Positions 1 to 13,600 of a stretch of 64,000 nt of DNA are shown here, in pieces. A program made the translations under genes and the position numbers. The stretch comes from Arthonia radiata (Eukaryota; Ascomycota; Arthoniomycetes; Arthoniales; Arthoniaceae), in contig PSQN01000017.1 of the NCBI GenBank assembly GCA_002989075.1, positions 3,789,453 through 3,853,452 of the forward strand, given 5' to 3'. The stretch's first letter is position 1. Each line of letters begins with the position of its first letter. The notes below the pieces were generated by a model. It was not told the DNA's origin and did not search any database. It saw only the letters and a list, made by a program, of their open reading frames with translations.

Positions 1-1805
1 CAGTGCGAGTGTGTCCTCTTCCATGTCTAGCAGCAAGCGCACCTGTCGGCCTGCTCTGTTCTCATGGTTGAGAAGTCGTGTCGCCAGCTGCACTCTTCCT
101 TCGTTGTACGCCGACCGAGCAATGTCATCATAGGCAATGTTCGCTTGTGTGTCGACTTTGTCAACAATCTGCTTGCAGATATCGTCTTCCTCCCCAGTCG
201 CGACTCGCACTTTCTTGCTAGCCCAATGGACGTAGATGCGATCTCGTGACAGTCTCAAGTACTCTGACACCTTCAAAGCTAAGACATAGTTTTCTCGGCT
301 GATCAATCGCTGAACGAGGCGCTCCGGGCCAAGTCGGAAATACTGCTCGTAAGAGAGCGGCAGCCCAACTTCACGCACGCGCACAGCGTTCAAAACACGA
401 ATAGACTCACACATACTCACATACTCGTCGCTGTCGTAGCCTTCCAACACGGTCTTGCCGAACGAAGCTGCTTTGAGGAGCTGCTTCTGCCAGTGTGCGG
501 TGTACTCATTACCTGCGGCAGTAACACATGCATCCACTGCCTCCACCAGGTTGGGTCTCAGCAGCTGAATGTTGTCATCAGCTTTGGGTGACCGCTGCTC
601 GAAGTGTTCTATGGAATTGAGAAGTACTGATGCCGGTGCCATGGAGCCAATCTTAAAGGCATCCTCGGGAACGTCCGGCACCCGCTGCAAAAACTCACAG
701 ACATCGTTTGTAAAGATGCGAATGCCATCAATGTCCGCAACAAGATGCACCCATGCGTCGTAGTAATACTTTGATGATGCTCCACTCGGGCCAACGAGGT
801 GCACCTCGTCCTCCCAAGCAAGCACAACGGCGTCGTTGCCGCACCATTGCATATCGTTGGGCACCGTCTTAGCCTTAGTGTCGTATTCGCTCAGCTTCTC
901 CTGGAAGTCGCTGCTGACCACCCAGACCTTGCTGTCGTCTGTGTACAGAGCGATAAAGCGTCCGTTTGGTGATACGCTCATATGCCGAAAGGGTCCATTC
1001 TGAAGCATGCGATCTTCAGAGTCGTCTGCATCGACGACATTGATAGTTTGGCCGATACCCAGTAGCACTTCGACGGATCTGGACAGCGTGTGTGCTGGGG
1101 AGATCGCAGTCCATGAGGCGACTTTACCTGACGGCTGTGTTGCGAGAAGCTTCGGTCTTGGCTCGTCATAGCGTGAAACAGCGACGAGCTGATTGTTGCC
1201 CAAGAGAGCGACGAAGCCTGTTGCCCAGAATCTGCATGATGCTACACCGTTCTCTTCTGCTTCCTGCGGACTGTCAGTAGGATATTCAATCAGCTAAATG
1301 GGGCGTCAATCCGCACACTGCCGAGCGTGAAGGGTTTGAAGTCTTCAGAAAGGTCGTGGTAGCACCTCACAAGCCCGTCTTGGGAAACAACGACTAAGGT
1401 CTCGTCTTCAGACCATCCTAGTCCGCGTATGGGTGCTTTGTCCCACTAAGATGATCAGCCTGTCAAATTCGACCAATGTGCAAACGTAGCCAGACACACA
1501 CGTTCAATTGCTTGATCAGCTTGCCAGCACAGCTATAGACGTCGACGGACGACTTGCTCGGGTCGCCGGCGCGGTAGGAGTATACCTTCGTCTCATCTCG
1601 ATGGAGTGCTATCGTCCATGAGTGCTCGAATTTGATGATTATCAACAATTGGAATTCAAAGCCTACCCAAGGCGCCGCCATACGGTGCTCCAGCAATCAA
1701 ATAGTTCTCAAGCTCGAGGTCGGCATCGAAAACGTCACTGTAAAGCTGTATCTTTCGATAGAAGCGATCGCCAACTCGATCCCAGTCTGCTGTTGGCTTT
1801 GCCAT
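1..1805 (-). CDS. VPS16: VPS16, HOPS/CORVET core subunit (partial, 3' end off the left edge)
   Basis: Shared core subunit of the HOPS and CORVET tethering complexes, which drive fusion at endosomes and vacuoles with the other class C Vps proteins. I read four exons: 1805-1667, 1608-1502, 1445-1317 and 1263-1. Phases agree and introns are 50-58 nt with GT..AG ends. The start gives MAKPTADWDRVGDRFYRK, the usual Vps16 N-terminus, followed by GAPYGGAL. The beta-propeller half contains PIRGLGWSEDETLVVVSQDG, and NGRFIALYTDDSKVWVVS is the typical Vps16_N signature. After about residue 400 the alpha-solenoid Vps16_C begins (YVLALKVSEYLRLSRDRIYVHWA; IARSAYNEGRVQLATRLLNHE). About 546 of roughly 830 residues are visible. 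The coding sequence is clean and not RIP-affected, although the transposon block starts only about 200-700 bp upstream. Family recognition is secure; exon edges are my own reading. Confidence 0.93.
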
Positions 1806-2541
1806 CTCCCGCCGCATTTCTCATTATAACATGATAATTTTATCACATAGAGGCAACAATTGACCTCTGTCCGCTGCTTTAGACGCGGCGGTAGAAGGAG
1901 CGATATGATCGCTATCAAGATACTGGCGTGCCAAGCCTGCGCGGGTAGAAAAAAGTCCTACGATATTATCCGAGACCCCCTCCATTGACCGACAGGAACG
2001 CTTCAGACTATACAGTAGTCTCAGTACCTCAGACCCGAACGTGGCACCCGCACGCGTATATGCCTAAAAAGGAAATTAGCTCAAGCTTCAATTCAGCTTC
2101 CGTTCAGGGTCTGAGCCCAAATTGCAGCACTTTGGTGGTCGGCACTTTTAGCTTTAGTGAGGGACAAAAAAGCTTCCTTCCGCCTTCCCTCTTAGTATTT
2201 TGCTAAGAAATTTAGCAGAGCTATGCTTCCGCTTACCCTCTACAAGCTAACGTTTTTTGTTTTTTAAGTATCCTACGAGGGGCTTAGGGCCGTAGGGTTG
2301 AACTGGGAGAGGTAGCTAGGGTTATATAACCCTAAGAGCTCAGCAAGCTTCATTGCAGCTTCTCAAAAACTCGACGAGGCCGTTTTTTCCTTTCTTTTTG
2401 GCGCCCGCTACACCTGTTATATTTTTAAAAGATTGCGCAGATAGCTCTTCTTTCTATAAAAAATATGGTGTTGCGCTTTTTTTAAAAAGCTCCCGCGTCG
2501 CAATATAGTTTCTAAGAGTACTACGTATCCTAATTTCTTAG
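1806..2541. other. VPS16 upstream region and left edge of the AT-rich block
   Basis: No gene is supported here. Base composition changes from ordinary genic DNA to AT-rich, TA-dinucleotide-rich DNA at about 1985-2200. The stretch holds an 18-bp perfect palindrome around 2318-2335 and a segment at 2110-2153 that recurs in inverted form at 36181-36260 on the other side of the transposon nest. The VPS16 promoter must lie in the first few hundred bases, but I recognise no specific element. Confidence 0.6.
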
Positions 2542-2659
2542 TATAACGCCGGTCGCTGGGCGGACCGAACTAAGGCTCACGTACCTTGTATACTTATCGA
2601 CCTTAATAATAAGTATCTTGTATACTAGAGACTAAAAGGTAGGAGAGGCGAGATAAATT

Positions 2660-3638
2660 TGTTGAAAATTAACCAACTAGCTGGTTAGCCGGAACCTCTA
2701 GGGGCCTGGAGTATCGAACAGGTCCTACCAGCTGTCTCGGTCTAGAATAGAATAAGTCTTTTATCTAAAGGGTCGGGCCTAGTAGCCCGGACCTAAGACA
2801 AAAAAAAGCATTATACGACTTATTCTAGACAGCTGGTCTGTAGTCTAAGACAATATAGAATAAACTTAAAGACTAATAGTTTTAGATAAATAGAATTACT
2901 ATCTTATACGGTAAGTTATAGGTTATCTAGCTCCTATTAAAAAGAATAGATATCTAGTAAGTTCTATATAGGCCGCTAAACTTAGATATATAAGCTAAGA
3001 TCTCTCTTGTAACGCCGGTCGCTGGGAGGACCGAACTAAGGCTCACTTACCTTGTGTGCTTGTTGACCTTAGTAGTAGGTATCTTATGTGCTAGAGACTA
3101 AAAGGTAGGAGAGGCGAGACAGATTATAGAAGGTAAGAGGGGCTTAACTAAAGTAGACAGAAGGTAAAGTACGTTACCTAAATATAGTTAAGGAACTTAT
3201 ATTTAGATGTTAAGTTAACAGACTAAAGTCTATTCTAAGGTTGGTTATTAGTCTAGCTATATAGTCTAAGGTACATTGATATGTCCTACTAGAGGACGTA
3301 GTAGACGTACAGCCCTATACCCGTTCTAGACGTCTTTAACGTCCTATAGACGTAGTAGACGTACAGACGAAATACGTCTTCGACGTCTTCCTCTAATTGG
3401 TGTATCTGGGTTTAAGGCTTAGTCTGGCCTCGTATGTTTTCTGTTTGGGTTTAGGTAAGGCGGACTCGTAACATCTCTAGAGAATTTTAGCTAATAAGAC
3501 AGACAGTATAATAACAGCTTCCCCTTACTATTAAGTATTGTACCTGTACTAAGCCTAAGTATTGTATTAGTCTCAAGCTAGTCTTGTCTTTCTACTCTTT
3601 ATAGTAGTATTCTTCTTCTTTCCTATATCTTTTTAACA
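2660..3638 (+). repeat. Copia-type LTR, plus orientation, interrupted by a solo gypsy LTR
   Basis: Fossil. It is the reverse complement of the Copia LTRs at 22835-23341 and 27679-35342. It begins TGTTGAAAATTAACC and ends TTTTTAACA. Without the inserted solo LTR (3008-3473 plus a 5-bp duplication) it is 508 bp, the length of the other Copia LTR. It is followed directly by a Copia primer-binding region, so it is a 5' LTR. Its left flank (AAATTT, around 2655-2660) resembles the right flank of the Copia material (AAATTT, around 35818-35823), which fits a target-site duplication with a one-base ambiguity. Confidence 0.82.
3008..3473 (-). repeat. Solo gypsy LTR (type D) inside the Copia LTR
   Basis: Fossil solo LTR of 466 bp with near-perfect TGTAACG..CGTAACA ends and a perfect 5-bp target duplication TCTCT (3003-3007 and 3474-3478). 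The first about 265 bp on the plus strand are the module shared by all gypsy LTRs here. The rest, its U3, is unique in the window and contains the 18-bp direct repeat GACGTAGTAGACGTACAG at 3297-3314 and 3351-3368. No internal sequence remains, so it probably formed by LTR-LTR recombination. Confidence 0.85.
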
Positions 3639-3772
3639 GGTTATAAGCCCGAGTTAGCACCAATTTCTTTCGAATTTCCTTTTTAGAAAATATTTCTCCT
3701 ACGACACCTATCGGCACCTTCGAACAATCCTATTACCAATCGACTCTAAATTTTAAGCTTAATTTAACTATC
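3639..3772 (+). mobile_element. Copia internal 5' fragment with primer-binding site
   Basis: Fossil. These 134 bp match, in reverse complement, the region 27545-27678 next to the LTR of the better preserved Copia copy. It starts with the primer-binding segment (GGTTATAAGCCCGAG) and then breaks off where gypsy element A was inserted. About 20 further bases of the same Copia sequence continue at 22815-22834, after element A. The flanking 5-mers CTATC (3768-3772) and CTATT (22815-22819) are the near-perfect target duplication of element A. Confidence 0.8.
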
Positions 3773-4617
3773 TGATACAAACGCTAAGCCCGGAATAGCT
3801 AAGCGAACCTCCGAGCATTAACATCTACTACTCGCTAGGACGCTAACAGGCACTAGCGCACCTTTAGCCGACAAGACCTCTTTTGCCGACAGCGGCCAAA
3901 GCGGGTACGTTGGGCTAGAAAGCCGCGGTTATCTACAAGGATATTAGCGGCTATAACGGCCCTAGAGGACCTCTCTTGTACCTTAGACTATATAGCTAGA
4001 CTAATAGCTAACCTTAGGATAAACTTTAGTCTATTAACTTAACATTTGAATATAACTTTCTTAACTATATTTAAGTAACGTACTTTACCTTCTATCTACT
4101 TTAGTTAAGCCCCTCTTACCCTTTATAATCTATTTCGCCTCTCCTACCTTTTAGTCTCTAGTATACAAGACAACCACTACTAAGGTTAACAAGTATATAA
4201 GGTAAGTGAGCCTTAGTTTAGTTCTCTTAGCGACTGGCGTTATACTTTAACAGACTCGCTACAAAAGTAGAGAAAGTAGATTAGTTATATCTACTACTTT
4301 GGTATTCAATAGCCGCGACGCTGCGGACAGGTTAGCCAACAGAATGGCTAGCACGAGTAAGATATCGGATATTAACACTAAGATAAAAAAAAGCTTCTTA
4401 GATAAACGTTTTAAAGTTACTTTATTCTTAATACGCCTAGCTATATACTTTAGAACTTACAAAGACTAGTTCTTGAACGATACTACTATAGTTCTATTTA
4501 CTACCTCTTATATAGATAAAGATGCTTATAAGTAAGTTAAGTACTACCTCGACAATTTCTTGTTTACCCTAATAAAGAGTAGGCGCGAGGATACCGACGA
4601 GTTCTTCGCTAGCTTTA

Positions 4618-7600
4618 TATAATGCTGGTCGCTAGGAGAACCGAACTAAGGCTTACTTGCCTTGTGTACTTATTGACCTTAGTAGTAGGTATCTTGTATA
4701 CTAAAGACTAAAAGATAGGAGAGGCGAGATAGATTATAGAAGGTAAGAGGGGCTTGACTAGAGTAGATAGAAGGTAAAGTACGTTACCTAAATATAGTTA
4801 AGAAACTTATATTTAGATATTAAGTTAATAGACTAAAGTTTATTCTAAGGTTGGCTATTAGTCTAGCTATATAGTTTAAGGTATAAAGGTATGTTTCTCT
4901 ATATTTAACGGTCCTAATACTTTCTTTGTCGCGTAGTTGGAATCCTATTGCGATATAGCGACGTTGCTAACGTTGCTATATTAGAGTTGTTAGGTATACT
5001 GTATAATGCTCTAATAAGGCTAGCTGCGCTTAGCCCTGTACTAGCCTAATATAGTAAGATTGTAATATAAGGTCCCCTCTTTAAGGCTAGTCGTTCTTAA
5101 CGGCCCTAGAGACATTAAAACCTTGTCGTTCCTCTATAGTAGATTTAGTTCTATAAGTCGTTATATTTAAAGTTAAGAAAGTTCCTAACGCTAATAAAGC
5201 GCTTAAGATTAATATCGTCCTTACTAAAGTCTATAGTCGAGAGATGCTTTCGTGTTTCTACTACGCTTACTTAGATAAGAAGTGTGTTCTAAAGTCTGGG
5301 AAGGTATTGTGTTTTGTGTATACTCGTAACAAGAAGTCGTATAATGTTCGTTCGTCGTTAAAGGATGGTTAGTTTCTATTTTACGTCTGTTTTTAGTGTA
5401 AGTCTAACTTATTTTAGCTTAGAGTATCCGTTCTCAGTACTTACGGATATTAAATACTCTTTAGAGGCAGCGTAAGCGTTTAACGGAAGAAAAGGAAGTC
5501 GTTCGTACGGCAAAAAGATAGCGCGAAGTTGTTAAAGCGGCGGTTATAGATTTAAAGAAGGAGCTCAAAAGGTTGCGTATTTAGGCGTAGAATAAAATAA
5601 ATTAGAATAATATATTGTTCGAAGAAGAATAGCTAACGGCTATATTCGGTAGTAATATCGTAAATATACTAAGTAGCCTAAGTATAGATTTTTATAATAA
5701 TCTATACTTAGAGTTAGGTAGTAGACTACTAATATAGTAAGCTAGTTTATTTGTAGATAACCTAAGTACCGGCGAGGCGTACTAGATAGTAGATTAGAGT
5801 ATTAGTACTACTACGACCAACTAATATTCTAGTTTTAATATTATTAAATAGTATCTTTATAGTTAATTAGGTTTTATTTTGGTTCCTACTAATTTTTATA
5901 TTTAGAATATCCTTTCTATTTTATAAGATACTGTCGTTTGCCTCGATATTGTTTATAAGCTTAAATCGTTTCGACCTTATACTTAGGTTCTTAATTGTTA
6001 GAAAGGATTTCTAGGTTAAGTTGTTCTACCTCTCGGAAGTAGGCTAGTTTTAATAGCGCTATATAGAATACAGAATATATTCTTATTGTTTTTAGGAGTT
6101 TAAGTTTAAACGTTACGGGTCCCAATTGCTATAAGATTTTAAACGGTCTTGTCTTAGTATAGTTAAGTTTCTTACTTAGTTTAATAGTTTTTATGTTTCT
6201 TATAAGTAAGTAAGCTCTTCTCCTCTCTTTTATGCTTGTGTTTAGGGTAGTTCTTAACTTATTATACTATTTTCTTGTTTGTTCGTTAATAAACTCGCTA
6301 TTAGCCTTTAACTACTAATATAGGGTCTTTATATTTGTTGCTATTCGCGTAGCAGTATCGTTTTCTATAGTGTTTTGTAGTTGTCTACCTTAAAGAGGGT
6401 AATAGCCGTATAAGACATAGAACGGTGTCGTTTTAATTGTATTGTTTTTAATATTGTTGTATGCTACTTACACAACCGATAGTAATTATATCTAGTCGTT
6501 TTACTGGTAGTTAATATATGCCCAGAGATACTGTTCTAGTGTTTAATTTGTTTATTCTGTCTGTCCGTCTGTTTGTAGATAGAATAACGTTAACATTTTT
6601 TGTTTTGTTTCTAGCTGTTGCATTAGGAATATCTAAAATTGTAAGACAAATTTTTAGTCTCTGTCTGAGACAATTCTTTGTGGTTAACTATAGTTTGCTA
6701 GGACGATTCGAAGGAATATATATACTAATTATTCTAAATTGCTAGCTTCCTTGTAAGATACAAAGTACGCGTACTTTGTTAGTTTATCGTATATAACCAG
6801 AATAGCGTCGTATACTACTCTTATAAGTAGATCCTTGGACGTTAGTAACTTAGTAATAAAGTTCAGTAAGACTGTATACTATAGTCTCTCGGGTATTTTT
6901 AGTAGTTGCAGCTTACCGTATAGTAAATATCTCGGATGCTTAGTTCTTACGTATACGTCGCATTTTTAGATATAATTTTCGACGTAATGTCGAATTCTCG
7001 GGATGTAGTAGGTTCGTATAACCTTTTTAATAGTATTGTCGATACCCTTGTGTCCCTTCGTTGAGTTATCGTAAAAGTTACTAATAATGTGTTGAATTAG
7101 ATTCCTTAGAACGTAGATTTTGTCTTAAAATTTATAATAGCCCTTGTTGTTTTTAGTTAGTCTTAGATGTCGTTTCTCGTTTTTCTAGTAAATTTTAGAA
7201 TCGTTTAGGATATCTAGAATTCGGCTGTCTAGTTTAATAACAAACTTTATTGTTATAGCTAATTAATTGTATTTAATCTTGTTATTGTATTCTTAGAATA
7301 TTGCGTGTTCGACGTGTTCCTTGTTATTAAGGTAATCTAGTCGTCGGCTTAGAGCATTGGCTTTATTGTTCTTAAAACCCTTCTTATAGGTAATAATAAA
7401 GTCGTATAGAGCTATAGTTTCTAACTATCTAACTTGTCTGTAGTTAAGTTTCTTTGTTGTCGTAAAATAAATTAGGTTCTTATAGTCTATATATACTATA
7501 ATTATATAGTTTGCTCCTTTTAAGTAAGCTCGCTATATTTTAAATACTGCTATAATAGCTAAAAGCTCTTTATTGTAAATATCGTAGTTCTATTCTGTAG

Positions 7601-10600
7601 ATAATATTTTCCTTGAGTAGAAAGCTACTAGTCTAAGCTTTTCTTCTTTATTATTTTAACTTATATATACTTTAATTATATAGTCTAACGCGTCTATTTC
7701 TATAATAATCGGTAGGTTAGGGTCGAATATTGCTAATACGGGCTCAATTTTAAAAGCTTCCTTAAGCTCTTTAAATACTGATTGTTCTTTCTACGTTTAA
7801 AAAAATTCTATCGATTGTTTCGTCTGTTAAGACAGCGGTGCTGTAATTCGGCTAAAATTGAATATCTATTGTCTGTAGTAGTTAGCAAAACTAAGAAACT
7901 GTTGTAACTATTTTATATTCTTTAGTGTAGGCTAGGTTAAAACAGATTAGATCTTTAAATCTTCTATTTAGAGACCGTACTCAGTAATTATAAATCTAAG
8001 AAATTCGACGGATTATTAATAAAACTAGGTTTTCTTAATATCGATTTGTAAATCGGTACGCACTAATCTTTCTAATATCTTCTTAATATATTTCTTATAT
8101 TCTTTTAGTGTACAGCTATATACTAGGATATCGTTTAGATAAGCAGTTATAAATATATTTAGATAATTACTAAGTATATTGTTAATTAGTTTCTAAAATA
8201 ATGCTAGTACGTTTATTAGCTTAAAGGGTATAATATAATACTTAAAAAGTCTGTGTCTAGTACGAAAGGCTGTTTTCTATTCTTTACCTTTCTTTATACG
8301 AATTAGGTTGTATGCTCTTCGTAAATTAAACTTAGTAAACTATTGCGCGTTATACAATCGATCTGTTATTTTATTAATGCGTAGCAAAGAGTATTAGTTT
8401 TTAATAGTTACTCTGTTTAATTGTCTATAATCTACGTAGAGTCGTAGTTTACTATTCTTCTTTAGTACAAAGAGTATCGGGTATCCGGCTAGTAATGTTA
8501 ATTTCCGGATAAATCTTTTCTTAAGATTCTCGTTAAGATAGTCGCAGAGTGCTTAATTTTCTGCTTCTAATAGAAAGTATATTGGACCGAATATTAGCGT
8601 TTTACCTTCTTATAAAGATATTGTATAATCTTACAGTTTGTGTTCTAAGAGAGCTGAGTCCGGCTTAGCTTCCTTAAATAGATATTAGAACTAATTGTAT
8701 TTCTCTAGTATCTTAGTAATTAACTGAGTACTTGTTGTCGTATAGAATTGTTAACGTACAGTTGTCTCTTATTTATACCTACGTATAGTTAGCTATAGAC
8801 AAGATACTGCGTTAGACTTCTCTCGTAGAATGTCTAAATATCGGAGTATAGTAGTACTAACCTGTATAAGTTCTTTATCGCGCTCCTTATTCTTACTACT
8901 AAAAATAGTTTATAGAGTATTTATTCTGTAGAACGACTCTTATCTAGAGTGCTTATACTTAGTAAAGAGGAGCTTCTTAGTTCTCTAATCTACTTTTAGA
9001 TTATATTGTTATAACTAGAGTATACTTAGTACAGCATAGTGCTGATTAATATCTACAATATTATAAGTAATTTCTTTTTAATAGTCCTTAATTATTATAC
9101 CTATTGACAAAGTCTTGTAGTCGACTCTTTTCTCTACTCCTTAAAATTTAGACAGTACGTAGAGTAATTTCTTTTTTTGTGTTTATATTTAGTACTCTTT
9201 AACGTAGCGTATTAAAATAAAGTTGCCTATTGCGTTTAAATTAATTATAATTTTAATGTTTCTGTAGTTTATTGTTGCCTAAGTATATAGATATATTCTG
9301 TAGGCAGCCGAGCTTATATAGAGCTAGACTCTTAAAGAGTTTAACTGTTAAATAAGCCGGTACTACTGCCCTTAAAGTAGTCGACCTAGTCTTTTTTCTG
9401 TTAATTATATACGTTCTAGAGTATTTTAGATATTGAAACCTATTGTCGGTTAATTTGCTATAAGAATTTCTGTGTAAGGTGTTCTAGTACTACTTTTATT
9501 ATAACGTCTAGTTTGTTGTTTACAATTTCTACTTTAATTATACAACTATTGCTAGTTAAGACTCGTCGTATCTATAGGTTATATATTATTAATCGAAGAT
9601 ATTAGTACTAACTACGCAATTCTAGACCTCTAATAAGGTAGTCTACTAGTTGTTGTAGGCGTAAGTAAATATATTCTAGAATATTATTAATCTCTCTATT
9701 AGTGCTTAACTTCTTCTTGTAAAAGGCTAACTAATAAAGTCTCTATATTATTCCTTCCTAACGAATTAGGGTTTGCTCTTTTTAGTTAGTATCGTTCTTA
9801 AAAGAGGATTCTGTACTATTAGAATCTATATTTTTGTCTTTAAGTTGTTATCTTGCCTATAACGTATCGTAGCTACTATCTTACTTAGCTTCTACGGTCT
9901 ATTCTTTCTTAGATTTCTCCTAGGTTTCTAAGTAAGGTAACCTAGATTGTTCTTGGGTAAGACCTAGTTTTTGTGTCGAATCTTGTTTTAAAGATATCGA
10001 TTTCCTCGGCTATTATCCTAATCTCACCTTATCGGATTCGTGAGTCGTACAATTATTATCGTAGTATGCAGTTTAGAATAGTGTTTTGTGTAGTGTAACG
10101 GTATTTTGTATCTACTGCCTTAAAATAGTACAGTTAATGTTATTCTAGTTCTATAGATTTTATTGTTCCCTTTTTATTTATCGTTCCTTTATTTCTTTTT
10201 ATAACTTACTGTCTGTATCCCAGTTTTTGTGTAAGTTAAATAAGTTCTACCTACTGTGTTTCTTGTTAGATAAAGCCTAGTAAGTGTTCTTCTAGTTATA
10301 GAAGGTACTCTAGTAGATGTCTCTCTACTTCTTAGTTAGTCTAGTAACGTACTTATACTAGTTCTAAACAGTTCTCTGTAGAAGACCTAATTCCTATAAA
10401 GGACGACCTCTAGTTAGATCTATATACCAACGGTCGAAGAAGGCTGCTAGCAATTCTATCGCCTCATTGTAGCTATTGTTTCCCTACGTCTAGGTAGTTA
10501 TATTGAACTATTATTGTAGGAAACAGGGTTTTTAAGGTTAATTGTTGTGTCCGTTTCGTTCTGTACTATTAAACTATTGTTTCTTAAAATAGTATTCTTT

Positions 10601-13600
10601 AACTTAATGCTCTAGCTTTCTGCAATATAAGCATAGCTTATTCTTTATTCTATATTCTCTTTCTTAGTTGTTTAGTTTCCCTCGAGGCTTTATAAAATCT
10701 AACTTTATTAGATCGCCTCGGTCTTATTATAAGTTTGCTCGATTCTTTGTTCTATAGAATCTATTAGTAGGGTTACCCTTCTTTTTTATCTATCTTTTAA
10801 AGTTGCTATCGTCGATCTCTTTTGCTCGTTATATAAAGTTGTCGAGATTATTAAACTTCTCTCTACGAATATAAATTATTTTCTTAATATAGTCCTTAAG
10901 TCCCTCGTAAAAGGTCTTAATAAGGGGTTTCTTGTCTTATCCTGTTTAATTAGCATACTATATAAATTTAGCGGCGTACCTGCTCGCTGGTTCTATCTAC
11001 TTAAGGTTCCAAAGCTTTCTAATAGCGACGCGTTCCGCGTCGGTCTGTCTAAAGATTTCGCAAAGCTTCTTTTAAAAGAAGATAAAGCTAGCGAAGAACT
11101 TATTGGTATCCTTGCGCCTACTCTTTATTAGAGTAAATAAGAAATCGTCTAGATAGTACTTAACCTACTTATAGACATCTCTATCTATATAAGAGGTAGC
11201 GAATAAAACTATAGTAATGTCGTTCAGAAACTAGTCTTTATAAGTTTTAAAGTATATAGCTAGGCGTATTAAGAATAAAGTAACTTTAGAACGTTTATTT
11301 AAGAAGCTTTTTCCTATCTTAGTGTTAACGTTCGATATCTTACTTATACTAGCTATTCTGTTGGCTAACCTGTTTATAGCGTTGCAGCTATTAGGTACCA
11401 AAGTAGTAAATATAACTAATCTGCTTTCTCTACTTTTATAGCGAGTCTATTAAAGTATAACGCTGGTCGCTAGGAGAACCGAACTAAGGCTTACTTACCT
11501 TATATACTTATTAACCTTAGTAGTAGGTATCTTGTGTGCTAGAGACTAAAAGGTAGGAGAGACGAGATAGATTATAGAGGGTAAGAGGGGCTTAACTAAA
11601 GTAGACAGAAGGTAAAGTATATTACTTAAATATAGTTAAAAAACTTATATTTAGATATTAAGTTAATAGACTAAAGTTTATTCTAAGGTCGGCTATTAGT
11701 CTAGCTATATAGTTTAAGGTATATAGATATATTTCTCTGTGTCTAACGGTCCCAACAATCTCTTTGTCGTGTTGTTAGGATCCTATTACGATATAGCGAC
11801 GTCGCTAACGTCGCTATATTGAAGTTATCGGGTATACTGTATAATGCTCTAATGAGGCTGGCTGCGCTTAGCCTTGTACTAGTCTAATGTAGTAAGATCG
11901 TAATACTCGCTATATTTTGAATACTGCTATAATAGCTAAAAGCTCTTTATTGTAAATATCGTAGTTCTGTTCTATAGGTAACATTTTTCTTGAGTAGAAA
12001 GCTACTAGTCTAAGCTTTTCTTCTTTATTATTTTAACTTATATATACTCCAATTATATAGTCTAACGCGTCTATTTCTATAATAATTAGTAGGTTAGGGT
12101 TAAATATTGCTAGTACGGGTTCAATCTTAAAAGCTTCTTTAAGCTCTTTAAATACTAATTGTTCTTTCTACGTCTAGAAAAATTCTATCGATTGTTTTGT
12201 CTGTTGAGACAGTGGTACTGTAATTCGGCTAAAGTTAGATATCTATCGCCTATAGTAGTTGACAAAACTAAAAAACTGTTGCAATTATTTTATATTCTTT
12301 AGTGTAGGTTAGGTTAGAACGGATTAGATCTTTGAATCTTTTATTTAGAGACCGTGCTCGGTAATTATAAATCTAAGAAATTCGACGGATTGTTAGTAAA
12401 ACTAGGTTTTCTCGATATTAATTTGTAAATTGGTACGCGCTAATCTTTCTAATACCTTCTTAATATGTTTCTTATATTCTTCTAGTATACGGCTGTATAC
12501 TAGGATATCGTTTAGATAAGTAGTTATAAATATATCTAAGTAATTACTAAGTGTGTTGTTAATTAGTTTCTAAAATAATACTAGTGCGTTTATTAGCTTA
12601 AAGAGTATAACACAATACTTAAAAAGGCTGTATTTAGTATAGAAGGCCGTTTTCTATTCTTTATCTTTCTTTATATAGATTAAGTTATAGGCTTCTTATA
12701 AGTCAAACTTAGTAAACTATTGCGCTTTATACAATCGATCTATTATTTCGTCGATACGTAGTAAAGAGTATTAATTTTTAATAGTTACTCTATTCAATTA
12801 TCTATAATTTATATAAAGTTGTAGTTTACTATTCTTCTTTAGTACGAAGAGTATCGGATATTTAGCTAGTAATGTTAATTTTTAGATAAATTCTTTCTTA
12901 AGATTCTCGTTAAGATAGTCGCAGAGTACTTAATTTTCTGCTTCTAATAGAGAGTATATTAAACCGAATGTTGGCGTCTTACCTTCTTATAAAGGTATTA
13001 TATAATCTTACGGTTTGTATTCTAAGAGAGCTAAGTTTGGCTTAGCTTTCTCAAATAGATATTAAAATTGATCGTATTTCTCTAGTATTTTAGTAATTAA
13101 CTAAGTACTTGTTATTGTATAGAATCGTTAGCGTATAGTTATCTCTTATTTATACTTATATGTAGCTAGCTATAGACAAGATACTGCGTTAAACTTCTCT
13201 CGTAGGATATCTAAATGTTAAAGTATAGTAATACTAATCTATATAAGTTCTTTATCGCGCTTCTTATTCTTACTACTAAAAATAGCTTGTAGAGTATTTA
13301 TTCTGTAAAACGACTCTTGTTTAGAGTACTTATACCTAGTAAAGAGGAGTTTCTTAGTTCTTTAATCTACTTCTAAATTATATTGTTGTAACTAGAGTAT
13401 ATCTAGTATAACGTAGTACTAATTAATATTTATAATATTATAAGTAATTTCTTCTTAATGGTCCTCGATAGTTATACCTATTAGCAAAGTTTTATAGTTA
13501 ACTCTTTTCTCTACTCCTTAAAATCTAAATAGTATATAGAGTAATTTCTTCTTTTGTGTTTATATTTAGTACTCCTTAACATAGCGTATCGAGATAAAGT

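Noticed and set aside
3297-3368. CRISPR-like or satellite array from repeated GACGTAGTAG motifs
   Set aside because: Only two 18-bp copies inside an LTR U3; no array structure, and CRISPR arrays are not expected in fungi.
6518-6745. 75-codon plus-strand open frame in the AT-rich block
   Set aside because: It lies antisense to the integrase region of a decayed gypsy element; hydrophobic composition follows from AT-rich sequence.
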